From positions 1,080,367 through 1,144,366 of the forward strand of contig JBCBSU010000001.1 of assembly GCA_039818985.1 (NCBI GenBank): a DNA stretch of 64,000 nt, written 5' to 3'. Numbering within the stretch: the stretch's first letter is position 1; every line of letters starts with the position of its first letter. Of the stretch, positions 1 through 10,033 are shown piece after piece. Source of the DNA: Pseudomonadota bacterium (GTDB taxonomy: Bacteria > Pseudomonadota > Alphaproteobacteria > Sphingomonadales > Sphingomonadaceae). The translations under genes and the position numbers were made by a program. Under the pieces are notes generated by a model that saw only the letters and a list, made by a program, of their open reading frames with translations, did not search any database and had not been told where the DNA came from.

Positions 1-270
1 AAGCAGATCGGTGCTTTGGGTAAGGAAATGTATGACCGGCTGGCCATCTCCGCCGAGCATCTCAAACGTGTCGGCGCCGGGCTCAACAGCGCGGTAGGCA
101 ATTACAACAAATTTGTCGGCAGCTTCGAGCGCAATGTGCTGTCGACCGGCCGCCGCTTTGCCGAGCTTAATATCGAGACCGGCAAGCGCGATCTGGAAGA
201 ATTGCCAGAAATCGAGGCCCTGCCGCGCTATGGTGAAGCGGAGTCGGAGGCGGACGGGAACAGCGACTGA
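1..270 (+). CDS. rmuC: DNA recombination protein RmuC, C-terminal end (partial)
   Basis: The reading frame is open from base 1 and ends at the TGA at 268-270, so only about the last 89 residues are present. The piece carries the typical RmuC tail: KQIGALGKEMYDRL, then a coiled region ending in RRFAEL. RmuC is a predicted nuclease-fold protein with a long coiled coil that limits DNA inversion at short inverted repeats; this is family knowledge, since the nuclease core lies outside the window. The tail after the RRFAEL motif is acidic and low in complexity. The next gene is convergent, 11 bases away. Confidence 0.85.
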   Translation, partial: KQIGALGKEMYDRLAISAEHLKRVGAGLNSAVGNYNKFVGSFERNVLSTGRRFAELNIETGKRDLEELPEIEALPRYGEAESEADGNSD

Positions 271-281
271 CGCGTTACGTG

Positions 282-725
282 CTATAGTGTCCCGGCTGGT
301 TGCGGTTCCAGCACGGCCTGATGGCTGCGGCCATTCATCATCAGCCGGCCTTGTTCGTCCACCCGTAGGGTCACCGTATCGGACAACAGCGCCAGCAGCG
401 CCTGCTCCTGTTCGCCCACAGCTCCAAAGCATGCCATCATGGTAGAGGCGATTGGTTGCGTTGTGGTCAGCTTGTCAGCCACAACCTTATAGGCGCCGGA
501 AAATCGATTACAGCCTGCCGAACCGGACAGACTCGCGCCGTCAAAACGCATTTCCGCAGGTCGCTCACTTGCTATGGGCGCGCCATCGATGCTGACAATG
601 CGCCAGGTGCTGTCATTTAGAAGCTCCTGCGGCGGCGGCGTTGAGGCAAGCTCTCCGGATGGCGGGCATGCCGTCAGTGTCAGAAACAGCAGCGGCGCGG
701 CAAAGGGGAAAATAGATAGGCGCAT
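282..725 (-). CDS. META domain lipoprotein (HslJ-like)
   Basis: This 147-residue protein has a hydrophobic N-terminal signal ending in a lipobox (LTAC, Cys20), so it is predicted to be lipid-anchored and exported. Residues about 36-140 match the META/HslJ fold, including NDSTWRIVSIDG and the SGSAGCNRFSGAY block with the conserved GCN. A strong AAAGGAG ribosome site lies 6 bases before the ATG. HslJ-type proteins are linked to envelope stress and novobiocin tolerance in enterobacteria, but the function here is unknown. It lies just downstream of, and in the same direction as, the TrmH-type methyltransferase, 6 bases away, so the two may be co-transcribed. Confidence 0.85.
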   Translation of the reverse strand: MRLSIFPFAAPLLFLTLTACPPSGELASTPPPQELLNDSTWRIVSIDGAPIASERPAEMRFDGASLSGSAGCNRFSGAYKVVADKLTTTQPIASTMMACFGAVGEQEQALLALLSDTVTLRVDEQGRLMMNGRSHQAVLEPQPAGTL

Positions 726-731
726 AGGCGA

Positions 732-1559
732 TTACTCCTTTGACGGGACTATAGCAGAAGCGCGTTGCTGGTTAAGCACCTCATAGGCCATCACTGCAGT
801 GGCGACCGCGGCGTTGAGACTGTCAGCCTTGCCCAGCATCGGCATTTTCACCAGCACATCGCATTCCGCCTCATAGTCGGCCGGCAGGCCCTGTGCCTCA
901 TTGCCGGTGAGCAGGAAGGTCGGCGCGCTATAGCGCTCGGCCTGATAATCCCTGTCGGTGTTGAGGCTGGTGCCGACCAGCTGCCCTGGACCAGAGCGCA
1001 GCCAGCGAAGAAAATCGGGCCATGCCGCTTGCACGATCTTTTGCGTGAACACCGCACCCATGCTGGCGCGCACGGCCTCGACCGAAAAAGGGTCGACGCA
1101 TTGATCGATCAGGATCAGCCCGCCAGCGCCAACGGCATCGCCGGTGCGTAGCATCGTGCCAAGATTGCCCGGATCGCGCATGTCCTGCGCCACCAGCCAG
1201 ATGCCGCTGCTGTGGCGATCGAGCGCGTCGAACGACACATCGCAATCGCGAAACATGCCGATCACCGCCTGCGGATTGTCCTTGCCCGAGATCTTGGTGA
1301 GAATGTCACGGCTGGTGGTGATGATATCACCGCCCTTCTGCTCCACCGCGTCGCTGAGCGCCTCGACCAACGGATGCGGGTCGCGGCCCTCGGCAAGCAC
1401 GATCATCTCGGGGATATGCCCCGCCTCGCGCGCTTCGGTGACCAGGCGCAGCCCCTCGGCAAGGAACAGTCCCTCGCGCTTGCGGTGCTTCTTCTCACGC
1501 AACGAACGGAGATATTTAACCCTGGGGTTGGAAAAGCCGGTGATATGGATATGTGGCAT
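732..1559 (-). CDS. TrmH/SpoU family RNA 2'-O-methyltransferase
   Basis: A 275-residue SPOUT enzyme predicted to methylate a ribose 2'-OH in rRNA or tRNA. An N-terminal substrate-binding domain (residues 1-100, with KREGLFLAEG) precedes the knotted SpoU domain. Visible motifs are QDMRDPGNLGTMLRTG (Asn132, Arg138), LLTGNEAQGLP (Asn220, Glu221) and the C-terminal knot segment with ADSLNAAVATAVMAYE (Ser247, Asn249). Length and domain order fit the RlmB/TsnR-like group, but the exact target cannot be read from sequence, so no symbol is given. ATG at 1557-1559. It precedes the META lipoprotein on the same strand. Confidence 0.88.
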   Translation of the reverse strand: MPHIHITGFSNPRVKYLRSLREKKHRKREGLFLAEGLRLVTEAREAGHIPEMIVLAEGRDPHPLVEALSDAVEQKGGDIITTSRDILTKISGKDNPQAVIGMFRDCDVSFDALDRHSSGIWLVAQDMRDPGNLGTMLRTGDAVGAGGLILIDQCVDPFSVEAVRASMGAVFTQKIVQAAWPDFLRWLRSGPGQLVGTSLNTDRDYQAERYSAPTFLLTGNEAQGLPADYEAECDVLVKMPMLGKADSLNAAVATAVMAYEVLNQQRASAIVPSKE

Positions 1560-1582
1560 CGACTGACTGTGGCGCGTGGCGC

Positions 1583-1864
1583 CTAATCTTCACCAAAACC
1601 GTCGGCGACGAGTTCAATCAGCTTTCCCAACGCGGCGCCTGCGGCTTCCTGGTCGTTGCCGTCGACATGGATATCGATGCTGTGGCCGCGTGCCGCACCG
1701 AGCATCATCAATCCCATGATGCTGGCGCCATTGGCCGTGTTTCCGTCCTTGGCAACACTGATGGACAGGCCGTCGGGAAGCTCGGCAACAGTATTGACGA
1801 ACTTCGCGCTGGCCCGCGCATGAAGCCCCTTGCTGTTGGTAATGGTCACCCGCTCTTGCGGCAT
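1583..1864 (-). CDS. ptsH: HPr phosphocarrier protein of a nitrogen-type PTS
   Basis: A 93-residue HPr. The phosphate-accepting His15 sits in KGLHARAS, and the regulatory serine is Ser48 in NGASIMGL, the site HprK would phosphorylate. Its start codon overlaps the stop of the EIIA gene by one base (TGATG), so the two are translationally coupled. With EIIA, HprK and RapZ nearby and no sugar permease in view, this is the regulatory PTS of alphaproteobacteria rather than a sugar uptake route. No EI gene is present in the window, so ptsP is presumably elsewhere. Confidence 0.95.
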   Translation of the reverse strand: MPQERVTITNSKGLHARASAKFVNTVAELPDGLSISVAKDGNTANGASIMGLMMLGAARGHSIDIHVDGNDQEAAGAALGKLIELVADGFGED

Positions 1865-2292
1865 CAGGCACCGCTTCCCGACTGGCTGACCTGATCATTG
1901 TCGAACAGCTCGGAGGCGACCGAAATATATTTCTGTCCGGCATCGCGCGCAGCGGCAACGGCCTCGGACACCGACATCGCCTTGCGCGCACCCTCGAGAC
2001 GGATCAGCATCGGCAGGTTGACCCCGGCAATGACTTCGACCCGGCCGCGCTCCATCAGCGAGATCGACAGGTTGGACGGGGTGCCGCCAAACAGGTCGGT
2101 CAGGATTATGACTCCCTTGCCGCTATCGGTTTCCTGCACCGCACTGGCGATATCCTCGCGCCGTGCCTCGACATCGTCATGCGGGCCTATACACACAGTG
2201 GCGATATTCTTCTGGCGACCGACAACATGCTCCATCGCCGAGACAAATTCCTCGGCGAGTTTGCCATGAGTGACGAGAACCATGCCGATCAT
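1864..2292 (-). CDS. PTS EIIA component, mannose-type fold (regulatory)
   Basis: A 142-residue EIIA-Man type protein. The active His9 is in VLVTHGKLAEE, and the conserved LTDLFGGTPSN block is present at about residues 65-75. No EIIB, EIIC or EIID is linked, so it probably ends the HPr phosphorelay as a regulator instead of feeding a transporter, as described for alphaproteobacterial ManX/PtsM homologues. An AGGA motif precedes the ATG at 2290-2292. Directly downstream, and overlapping by one base, is ptsH. Confidence 0.92.
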   Translation of the reverse strand: MIGMVLVTHGKLAEEFVSAMEHVVGRQKNIATVCIGPHDDVEARREDIASAVQETDSGKGVIILTDLFGGTPSNLSISLMERGRVEVIAGVNLPMLIRLEGARKAMSVSEAVAAARDAGQKYISVASELFDNDQVSQSGSGA

Positions 2293-2340
2293 GCGCGAAT
2301 CCTGATGGTATTATGTGTTGGGAGAAGAGCGGACATGGCT

Positions 2341-3294
2341 TTACCCTGCGTTTTTTTCCAGCGCATCGATTGGCCGGGACGTCAGATTGCGGTGGGCGAC
2401 ACTGGGCGAAAATCCCGCGTCGCGCAAGCCCTCAGCGATCCGCTCTGCGGTATAGACCGAACGGTGCCGTCCACCGGTGCAACCAAAGGCGATATGAACA
2501 TAGGCTTTTCCCTGTGCGACATAGCGCGGCAACAGCATCAGCAGCAACGACAATATGCGGTCATAAGCCTCGGCAAAACTGGGGTCAGCGGCGATATATT
2601 CACCCACTGACGGGTCCTGTCCGGTTTGTTCGCGCAATTCCTCGACCCAGTGCGGGTTGTCGAGAAAGCGCATGTCGAACACCAGATCGGACACTGGCGG
2701 CATGCCGCGGGCGAAACCGAAGCTGGAGACGGTGATGACGGTGTCTGCAGGGCCGTCGCCAGCAAAGAGCTCGCGCATATGACCGGTCAGGTCATTGGCC
2801 TGGAACCCTGATGTCACGATGATCTGATCGGCCCAGCGGCGCAACGGCGCCAGCAGTTCGCGTTCCTCCTGAATGCCGCTGATTGCCGGCCGGTCCAGTG
2901 CCAGCGGGTGCGGACGGCGGGTCTCGTTGTAGCGGCGCTCCAGTTCCTGGTCGGCGCAGTCGAGAAACAATGTTCTGACAACATAATTGCCGGTCTTTTG
3001 CAGCCGCTTGATCGACTCGATAACGGAAGCCGGATCAAATCCCCGGGTGCGGGTATCGAAGCCGATTGCGATGCGGCCCGATCCGGCCTCACGTCCGGCG
3101 CCGAGCGGCGTTGCCAGCAGCCGGCCAAGCAGGCGAATCGGGAAGTTGTCGATCATCTCCCAGCCGCTGTCTTCCAGCGTTTTCAGCGCCGTAGTCTTGC
3201 CCGCACCTGACATGCCGGTAACCAGCATGATCTCTACCGGCTTGTCGCTGCGGCTATCGCCCGGCGCGGGGGAGGAGGGTTCGGGATGAGTCAT
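2341..3294 (-). CDS. rapZ: RapZ-family P-loop protein (RNase adapter / nucleotide-binding)
   Basis: About 317 residues. The Walker A motif GMSGAGKTT lies at residues 27-35, and the C-terminal domain carries the RapZ signature FGCTGGRHRSVY. In Escherichia coli RapZ delivers GlmZ small RNA to RNase E; in alphaproteobacteria the partner is less clear, though the linkage to hprK and HPr genes is conserved. I chose the ATG at 3292-3294, which leaves 13 bases after hprK. An in-frame extension upstream would overlap the end of hprK and lacks family similarity. The ribosome site is weak, which suggests coupling to hprK. Confidence 0.93.
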   Translation of the reverse strand: MTHPEPSSPAPGDSRSDKPVEIMLVTGMSGAGKTTALKTLEDSGWEMIDNFPIRLLGRLLATPLGAGREAGSGRIAIGFDTRTRGFDPASVIESIKRLQKTGNYVVRTLFLDCADQELERRYNETRRPHPLALDRPAISGIQEERELLAPLRRWADQIIVTSGFQANDLTGHMRELFAGDGPADTVITVSSFGFARGMPPVSDLVFDMRFLDNPHWVEELREQTGQDPSVGEYIAADPSFAEAYDRILSLLLMLLPRYVAQGKAYVHIAFGCTGGRHRSVYTAERIAEGLRDAGFSPSVAHRNLTSRPIDALEKNAG

Positions 3295-3307
3295 CGGCCA
3301 AGCCGAA

Positions 3308-3772
3308 TTACTCCCTTTTGCCATAAAGGCGCAACGCATATTCGGTCTTGATGGCAGCCATTGCCAGATCGGGACAGATGGCGATGCTGGGGACCGTATG
3401 ACCGAGCAGGATCACGCTGCCCGCCTTGTCGATAAAGCGCGGCGCTTCCGGGTCCAGCGACACATGCAGTACCACAGGAGCTTCACCGGCCCGTTCTGGC
3501 GCTTCGACAATGCCGAGATTGCGGATTTCGATCAGTCCTGCGAGATGCTGTGCGGCTCCGGCCATGAGGCTGCTGCCATCATCGCGCAAGCTTGTCTGGT
3601 CATCGCTGACCAGCGACCAACCGCGATCCATCAGCAACAGGCAGAGTGACGATTTGCCGCTACCCGAAGCGCCGCTGATCAGCACCGCATGTCCTTCAGG
3701 ACTGGAGACACAGCTTGCCGGATAGTGGATGATGGCCGACTTGCCGCTATCGTCATCCGGGACTTCGGGCAT
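3308..3772 (-). CDS. hprK: HPr kinase/phosphorylase, short alphaproteobacterial form
   Basis: A 154-residue protein equal to only the C-terminal kinase half of the roughly 310-residue Firmicute HprK. Walker A is SGASGSGKSS (residues 33-42), followed by LVSDDQT (Asp57, Asp58). The absent N-terminal domain is normal for alphaproteobacteria and is not a truncation. It is predicted to phosphorylate Ser48 of the HPr encoded 1.5 kb downstream. Its ATG overlaps the chvG stop by one base (TGATG), so sensor kinase and HPr kinase are made in step. Confidence 0.92.
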   Translation of the reverse strand: MPEVPDDDSGKSAIIHYPASCVSSPEGHAVLISGASGSGKSSLCLLLMDRGWSLVSDDQTSLRDDGSSLMAGAAQHLAGLIEIRNLGIVEAPERAGEAPVVLHVSLDPEAPRFIDKAGSVILLGHTVPSIAICPDLAMAAIKTEYALRLYGKRE

Positions 3773-5403
3773 CAGCCGATAATCGCCGGGGACTCGATAA
3801 AGGCGGGCAGGGTAATGCAGAAATGTGCCCCCTGTTCACCATCGCGGCGGTCAGTGGCAATGACGCGCCCCTGATGCGCCTCGATGATTGAGCGGGCAAT
3901 AGCCAGGCCGAGACCACTATGCTGGCCAAATGCCTCATCCTCATCGCGATAGCTGTGAAACCGTCGAAAAATCGCCTCACGTTGCGACTCTGGAACGCCC
4001 GGGCCATTGTCCATGATGCGGATGATGACCTGGTTGTGATCGCGGGTCGCAACAATCTCTACCAGACCCTTTTCGGGCGAGAAAGAAATGGCGTTATCGA
4101 GCAGATTGTCGATGACCCGCGCCAGCCTTGTGCCCTCACCCATGACCACTGCGACACCCTTGCGCGGTCGGGCAAAGGCAATCTGGCAGCCATGATTGAG
4201 ATTTCGCTCTTCGCGTGCGGTCAGCAGCTGGTCGATCATCTCGCCCATATCGATGGGTGTGAAGCGAGTGCGAGCGAGCTGGGCATCGACACGCGATGCT
4301 TCGGATATGTCAGTGATCAACCGGTCAAGGCGCAACACATCGGAACAGGCAATGTCATGCAACTGTTTACGCAAAGCCGGGTCCTCGACACGCTCCAGGC
4401 CCTCAAGCGCCGACCGCAGCGAGGCAATCGGGTTTTTCAGCTCATGGCTGACATCGGCGGCGAAGCTTTCAGTGGCATCAATGCGCTGGCGCAGCGCCTG
4501 TGTCATATCGGAAAGCGCGCGGGCGAGTTGACCGATTTCATCGCCCCTTTCAGGCAGGCGCGGCACCTCAATATCGCGTTCACGGCCAAGCTGTACGCGG
4601 TTGGCGGCCTTGGCGAGCAGTGTCATCGGCTTGACGATGGTGCGCGCCAGAAACAGCGACAGCAGCACCGAGACGATCAGTACAAAGGCAATGATGATAC
4701 CGAGCACCAACCGCTCATCGCGGACAATGGCGGTAATCGCGCGTGCGTTGCGGGTGATCAGCATGACATGGCCGCTATTGGGCGCGCTGGCGGCGGCGCT
4801 CAGCATATAGGTACGATCCGGGGCGTAGCGTGCCATCGTCGTCGGTTGCCCGGTTTCGGCAGCGCGTGTCGCCTCCGTCCAGGCCGAGAGATTGTCATTT
4901 TCCGGCTCGGCAAAGCGCTCGAGACGTGGTGCCCGGACAATGGTGTCGATACTACGGTCGAGAAAGCGCGCGACATGGCGTTTCCATGGCTCCTGATCGG
5001 GGTCGCGCAACCTATAGGTTGGCTCTGCCAGAGCAAAGCTGTCGATCAGCTTGCTACCGCTCTGATCATAGACCCTGACCCGGAAGCCATTGACCGTGGC
5101 AATATCGGTAAGCAGGTCGGCGCGCCGATCCTGTGGTACCTGGTCATAGGCACGCACTGCTGCTGCAATCTGCCGACGGTCGTCATCCTGACGTGATATC
5201 AGCAATGTGTTGCGATAATTGTCGAGATAGAAAAAGCTGCCTGCCAGAACCGCAACGGCAAAGACATTCACAGCCAATATGCGTGCGCGAAGCGACAGCC
5301 GCGCTGTCCAGAACAGCTCCGCCTCGTCGTCAACCAGGGGAAAATGACTGCTCCGGGCCTGTTCGCCTTCAGGCGTCTTCGAAGAAACGGTATCCAGCAC
5401 CAT
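3772..5403 (-). CDS. chvG: ChvG-type sensor histidine kinase
   Basis: A 543-residue membrane kinase. TM1 spans about residues 41-60 and TM2 about 232-253, flanking a periplasmic sensing region of roughly 170 residues. HAMP follows at about 254-306, then HisKA with the phospho-accepting His320 in [10 protein letters not shown], and an ATPase domain (NLLDNA, DNGPG, GLGLAIA). Domain order and neighbours match ChvG/ExoS, the acid and envelope stress sensor of rhizobia and Agrobacterium. The ATG at 5401-5403 lies inside the end of chvI, an overlap of 35 bases. I see no in-frame start that would remove the overlap without cutting into the N-terminus. Confidence 0.93.
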   Translation of the reverse strand: MVLDTVSSKTPEGEQARSSHFPLVDDEAELFWTARLSLRARILAVNVFAVAVLAGSFFYLDNYRNTLLISRQDDDRRQIAAAVRAYDQVPQDRRADLLTDIATVNGFRVRVYDQSGSKLIDSFALAEPTYRLRDPDQEPWKRHVARFLDRSIDTIVRAPRLERFAEPENDNLSAWTEATRAAETGQPTTMARYAPDRTYMLSAAASAPNSGHVMLITRNARAITAIVRDERLVLGIIIAFVLIVSVLLSLFLARTIVKPMTLLAKAANRVQLGRERDIEVPRLPERGDEIGQLARALSDMTQALRQRIDATESFAADVSHELKNPIASLRSALEGLERVEDPALRKQLHDIACSDVLRLDRLITDISEASRVDAQLARTRFTPIDMGEMIDQLLTAREERNLNHGCQIAFARPRKGVAVVMGEGTRLARVIDNLLDNAISFSPEKGLVEIVATRDHNQVIIRIMDNGPGVPESQREAIFRRFHSYRDEDEAFGQHSGLGLAIARSIIEAHQGRVIATDRRDGEQGAHFCITLPAFIESPAIIG

Positions 5404-6079
5404 ATAGGGTATCTATCGCCGCGAAGCTGTCGTCAACCTCACGAAATTTGCGTCGCAGCCGCTTGATATGGCTGTCGATGGTGCGATCATCGACATAAAC
5501 ATCGTCCTGATAGGCGGCATCCATTAGCTGGTTGCGGCTCTTGACCACGCCAGGGCGATTGGCCAGCGCCTCAAGAATGAGGAATTCGGTGACTGTCAAT
5601 GTCACCCGCTTGCCTTTCCAGCGCACACTGTGGCGCGCCGGATCAAGCTCCAGGTTGCCGCGGACAATCGGTTCCGCCATCGCGGTTTCCTCGTCCTGGC
5701 CGCTGCCCGCCGCGATCAGTTCGGTGCGACGCAATATCGCCTTGATCCGGGCGATCAGCAGCCGCTGCGAGAATGGCTTGGCGATATAGTCATCCGCCCC
5801 CATGGCCAGCCCCAGCGCCTCATCGAGCTCGTCATCCTTGGAAGTCAGGAAGATCACCGGCATGGTCAGCTTTTCACGCACCCGACGCAACAGCTCAAGA
5901 CCATCCATTTGCGGCATTTTGATATCGAAAACTCCGAGATCCGCCGGGTTCTCCAGCAGCGCGTCCAGCGCTGCCTGACCGCTGCTGTAGAGCCGGGTGG
6001 TGTATCCCTCTGCCTGCAATGCGATCGAAACCGAGGTCAGGATATTGCGGTCATCATCGACCAGGGCAATTGTCGTCAT
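5369..6079 (-). CDS. chvI: ChvI-type OmpR-family response regulator
   Basis: About 236 residues: a receiver domain with the phospho-acceptor Asp52 in [12 protein letters not shown] and the conserved lysine in DDYIAKPF, then a winged-helix DNA-binding domain (about 135-232) with [18 protein letters not shown] one codon upstream is also possible; the ATG at 6077-6079 is preferred. It heads the chvI-chvG-hprK-rapZ-EIIA-ptsH run. In Agrobacterium, ChvI influences pckA, which lies divergently 236 bases away here, so the shared gap is a natural place to look for its site. Confidence 0.94.
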   Translation of the reverse strand: MTTIALVDDDRNILTSVSIALQAEGYTTRLYSSGQAALDALLENPADLGVFDIKMPQMDGLELLRRVREKLTMPVIFLTSKDDELDEALGLAMGADDYIAKPFSQRLLIARIKAILRRTELIAAGSGQDEETAMAEPIVRGNLELDPARHSVRWKGKRVTLTVTEFLILEALANRPGVVKSRNQLMDAAYQDDVYVDDRTIDSHIKRLRRKFREVDDSFAAIDTLYGAGYRFFEDA

Positions 6080-6218
6080 CACTATGCTCGGTTACTCGCG
6101 TGGTTATGGCTGTATCGGCGACTGCGCAAATTGCATGGCACAGGGGGATTGTAAAGCATCACAGGCCCGCTCCGGCGCAGTGCGATGCACAGCTATCGGT
6201 CTGTTTCACTACCGGGCT

Positions 6219-6247
6219 TTGACCTTAGGCGTATCAGCTTCTATGCG
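6219..6247 (+). promoter_or_regulatory. Candidate sigma-70-type promoter for pckA
   Basis: TTGACC at 6219-6224 and TATGCG at 6242-6247 are separated by 17 bases, pointing at pckA, whose ATG is at 6316. This would give a leader of about 60 bases. The -10 is imperfect. It lies in the 236-base gap shared with the divergent chvI gene; I saw no other clear motif in that gap. Confidence 0.45.
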
Positions 6248-6315
6248 CAAATGGTGCAGCAACGCCATCCGCGCGTTGCACCCGTCCCGATAGTGATAGC
6301 GCAAGAGTATCCCCC

Positions 6316-7911
<1,596 letters not shown>

Positions 7912-7995
7912 CCTGCAAACAGGTTTTACATATTCCTGACGTGTGGGTCTGGTAACGATGCAATCATAGAGATTCGCAGCTTGAGGAGTATGGTT

Positions 7996-8361
7996 ATGAG
8001 CGGTCTGGACACTATTTTGCAGAACATCCCTGTGGGCGCCAACAGTATCGGCGAGATTGCCGAAAAGCTGGGTATCGACCCGTCACTGGTCGAAAAGGGC
8101 GTCGCCGCGCTCGGCAAGTCACATGCCGAGGAAGGTGATACGGTAACATTGGCGGCGCAGTCGACCAGTCTCGACACCGGATCGCTCAGCAACATCCTCG
8201 GCCAGCTCGGCGGCGAGCAGGGCCTGGGCCAGATTTCCGAAATGTTCGGCAGCGATGAAGGGCTTATGGGCCAGATTAACGGCTTTCTTGACCAGGACGG
8301 CGACGGCAATGCGCTGGACGATCTGGCCGGCATGGCCAGCAAATTCTTCGGCAAAAGCTGA
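7996..8361 (+). CDS. DUF937/YidB-like protein with Asp-rich C-terminal motif
   Basis: A 121-residue acidic, soluble protein without a signal peptide. A helical N-terminal repeat (SIGEIAEKLGIDPSLVEKGV) resembles the DUF937/YidB fold. The C-terminus has DQDGDGNALDDLAGMA, an EF-hand-like DxDxDGN loop. The ATG at 7996 is chosen because GAGGAG at 7983-7988 is spaced 7 bases from it; starts at 7981 or 7990 would have no usable site. The same C-terminal motif recurs in the gene at 8981, so the two are probably diverged paralogues. Function is unknown. Confidence 0.8.
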   Translation: MSGLDTILQNIPVGANSIGEIAEKLGIDPSLVEKGVAALGKSHAEEGDTVTLAAQSTSLDTGSLSNILGQLGGEQGLGQISEMFGSDEGLMGQINGFLDQDGDGNALDDLAGMASKFFGKS

Positions 8362-8390
8362 TAGCGCCATAATCGCGCTAAAACAAAAAA

Positions 8391-8416
8391 AGCCCGCCGG
8401 AGATGGCGGGCTTTTC
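8391..8416. terminator. Bidirectional intrinsic terminator
   Basis: Perfect 8-bp stem AGCCCGCC (8391-8398) / GGCGGGCT (8405-8412) with loop GGAGAT, an A-run before it (8382-8391) and T-run after it. It sits between the convergent genes ending at 8361 and 8439 and should stop transcription from both sides. Confidence 0.88.
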
Positions 8417-8438
8417 TGTTTGCGGTTGTAAACCCGTC

Positions 8439-8813
8439 TCAGTCGAGCAGATCGGCCGGAACCTTGCCGCCATTGGCTGCAAGTTCCTTCAGGACCTGTT
8501 TGTGCAACCAGATATTGTCTTCAGCGGAGCCTTCATAATCGGTTCGTCCCATCTCGCTGGCCAGTTCCTTGCGATTGGCATAGCTGGAATCGATACCCAA
8601 CAGCTTCATCAGGTCGACAATGGATGTGCGCCAGTTGAGCTTGTCAGCGCCGGGCTTGGCATCAAGCCGTTCGGCCACATCAACCGCATCCATTGCCACG
8701 GGCTTGGGTGCCGGAGCAGGTGTCGCCGGTTTAGGAGCAGCCTTTGGCGCTGGCTTCTTCTCTTCCTCATCGGAACCCCAAATTGCATTTTTGATACTGG
8801 AAAAAATACCCAT
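8439..8813 (-). CDS. DUF3597 family protein
   Basis: A 124-residue protein beginning MGIFSSIKNAIWG, followed by a Pro/Ala/Lys-rich linker (residues about 20-40) and the conserved DUF3597 domain at about 42-124, including KLNWRTSIVDLMKLLGID and WLHKQVLKELAANGG. There is no signal peptide. The domain is widespread in proteobacteria, where it is sometimes joined to LysM; no biochemical role is known to me. It sits between the two DUF937-like genes, on the opposite strand to both. Its upstream gap (8814-8980) holds no further clear feature. Confidence 0.85.
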   Translation of the reverse strand: MGIFSSIKNAIWGSDEEEKKPAPKAAPKPATPAPAPKPVAMDAVDVAERLDAKPGADKLNWRTSIVDLMKLLGIDSSYANRKELASEMGRTDYEGSAEDNIWLHKQVLKELAANGGKVPADLLD

Positions 8814-8980
8814 TATGTCCTCCCGGAATTTATATGAACCATCATAATTGCACAGCCTTAGGTCAGTTGGGGGTCAAATCCGTGACGGCTTTGTAAAATC
8901 TCCCAAACAACGGTTTTGCGATGGCTCTGAGAGGCAATTCATGCCTATTCTCCGGGCAGCAGAATATGGGGAGAATCGCT

Positions 8981-9556
8981 ATGAATATTGCGCATCTATT
9001 ACAGCAGAGCGGGGCGATCGAGAATATCGCCGGCCAGCTTGGCATCGACAAGACGACGGCCCATGCCGGGGCCAGCGCTTTGCTCCCGGCCATTCTCGGC
9101 GGATTCAAAAAAACAACCCAGCAACAGTCTGGAGGGCTTGATGGCCTTGGCGGCATATTGTCACAGCTTGGTGGCGGTGGCCTGCTTGAATCTGTGCTGG
9201 GGCCACAGCCAACACCAATCGAGCAGGGCAATAATGTTCTGGGGCAGATTTTCGGCTCGAAAGACGTCAGCCGTTCTGTTGCCGGGCATGCATCGCAGCA
9301 GACCGGTGTTGATTCCTCGATATTGAAGAAGATGTTGCCGATGCTTGCTATGGTCGTTGCTGGCTATATGTCCAATCAGCAGGGCGCAGCACCAGCCCCA
9401 AGTCAGAACAGTGGTGGTGGGCTGGGCGGCTTGCTCGGGGGATTGCTTGGCGGCGGCGGTGGTTCTGCCGCCGGTCTTGCCTCGATGCTCGACCTGGACG
9501 GTGATGGCAATCCGCTTGATGATATTATCGGCATGGCGGGCAAGCTGACGCGCTGA
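8981..9556 (+). CDS. DUF937 domain protein
   Basis: A 191-residue protein. Residues 1-80 form the DUF937 helical unit (SGAIENIAGQLGIDKTTA), followed by a second similar segment (about 85-125), a Gly-rich linker (GGGLGGLLGGLLGGGGG, about 145-165) and DLDGDGNPLDDIIGMAGKL at the end. The ATG at 8981 is picked over upstream ATGs because GGGGAGA (8968-8974) lies 6 bases before it. The C-terminal motif matches that of the gene at 7996, implying duplication around the DUF3597 gene. Function is unknown. Confidence 0.85.
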   Translation: MNIAHLLQQSGAIENIAGQLGIDKTTAHAGASALLPAILGGFKKTTQQQSGGLDGLGGILSQLGGGGLLESVLGPQPTPIEQGNNVLGQIFGSKDVSRSVAGHASQQTGVDSSILKKMLPMLAMVVAGYMSNQQGAAPAPSQNSGGGLGGLLGGLLGGGGGSAAGLASMLDLDGDGNPLDDIIGMAGKLTR

Positions 9557-9574
9557 GCCTGAACCGGTCTGCGG

Positions 9575-10033
9575 TCAGTCCAGCGCCTGCAGCACCAATA
9601 CGCCGTCCTCGACCGCGATGATGCGTCCTGTGTCACCTGCCGCCATTGCGGCCCCGCGTGCAGGCCATACGCTGTCTCCGACCTTGGCCCGGCCGCCGGT
9701 CTCGGATACCGGCTCGACCACGGTGACCGTCCTGCCGATCATCCGCGCACCGCGATTATTGAGCAGCGGATCCTCGCTGGCCACTTTGTGCTTGCGATAC
9801 CACATCCGGCCCAGCGTGACTGTGGCCAGAGAAATGACGGTGGCAAAAGCCAATTGTGTTGCGATGCCAAAACCGAATAACAGCGTTGCCAGTCCAACGA
9901 TCACCGCAGCGGCGGAAAACCATATCAGCAATACGCCCGGTACGAAGATCTCGCCAATAGCCAGCGCCATGCCGAGGATCAGCCATTTATAGCCATCTGC
10001 GAGTTCTGAAAATGCATCCATCTGTTGGCTCAC
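9575..10033 (-). CDS. NfeD family membrane protein
   Basis: A 152-residue protein with a short amphipathic N-terminus, two to three membrane segments (about 15-75) and a C-terminal OB-fold domain (about 85-150; MIGRTVTVVEPV, VGDSVWPARG) typical of short NfeD proteins. NfeD proteins pair with stomatin/SPFH proteins, which are encoded immediately upstream here. I chose GTG at 10031-10033 because it overlaps the SPFH stop by 4 bases (GTGA); an ATG four codons later is an alternative. Confidence 0.9.
   Translation of the reverse strand: MSQQMDAFSELADGYKWLILGMALAIGEIFVPGVLLIWFSAAAVIVGLATLLFGFGIATQLAFATVISLATVTLGRMWYRKHKVASEDPLLNNRGARMIGRTVTVVEPVSETGGRAKVGDSVWPARGAAMAAGDTGRIIAVEDGVLVLQALD

Noticed and set aside
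3308-3772. hprK as a truncated pseudogene
   Set aside because: At 154 residues it lacks the N-terminal domain of Firmicute HprK, but this short form is standard in alphaproteobacteria and keeps the Walker A and acidic motifs.
5369-5403. Frameshift between chvI and chvG
   Set aside because: The 35-base overlap is between two complete proteins with intact ends, so it is overlap and not a broken gene.
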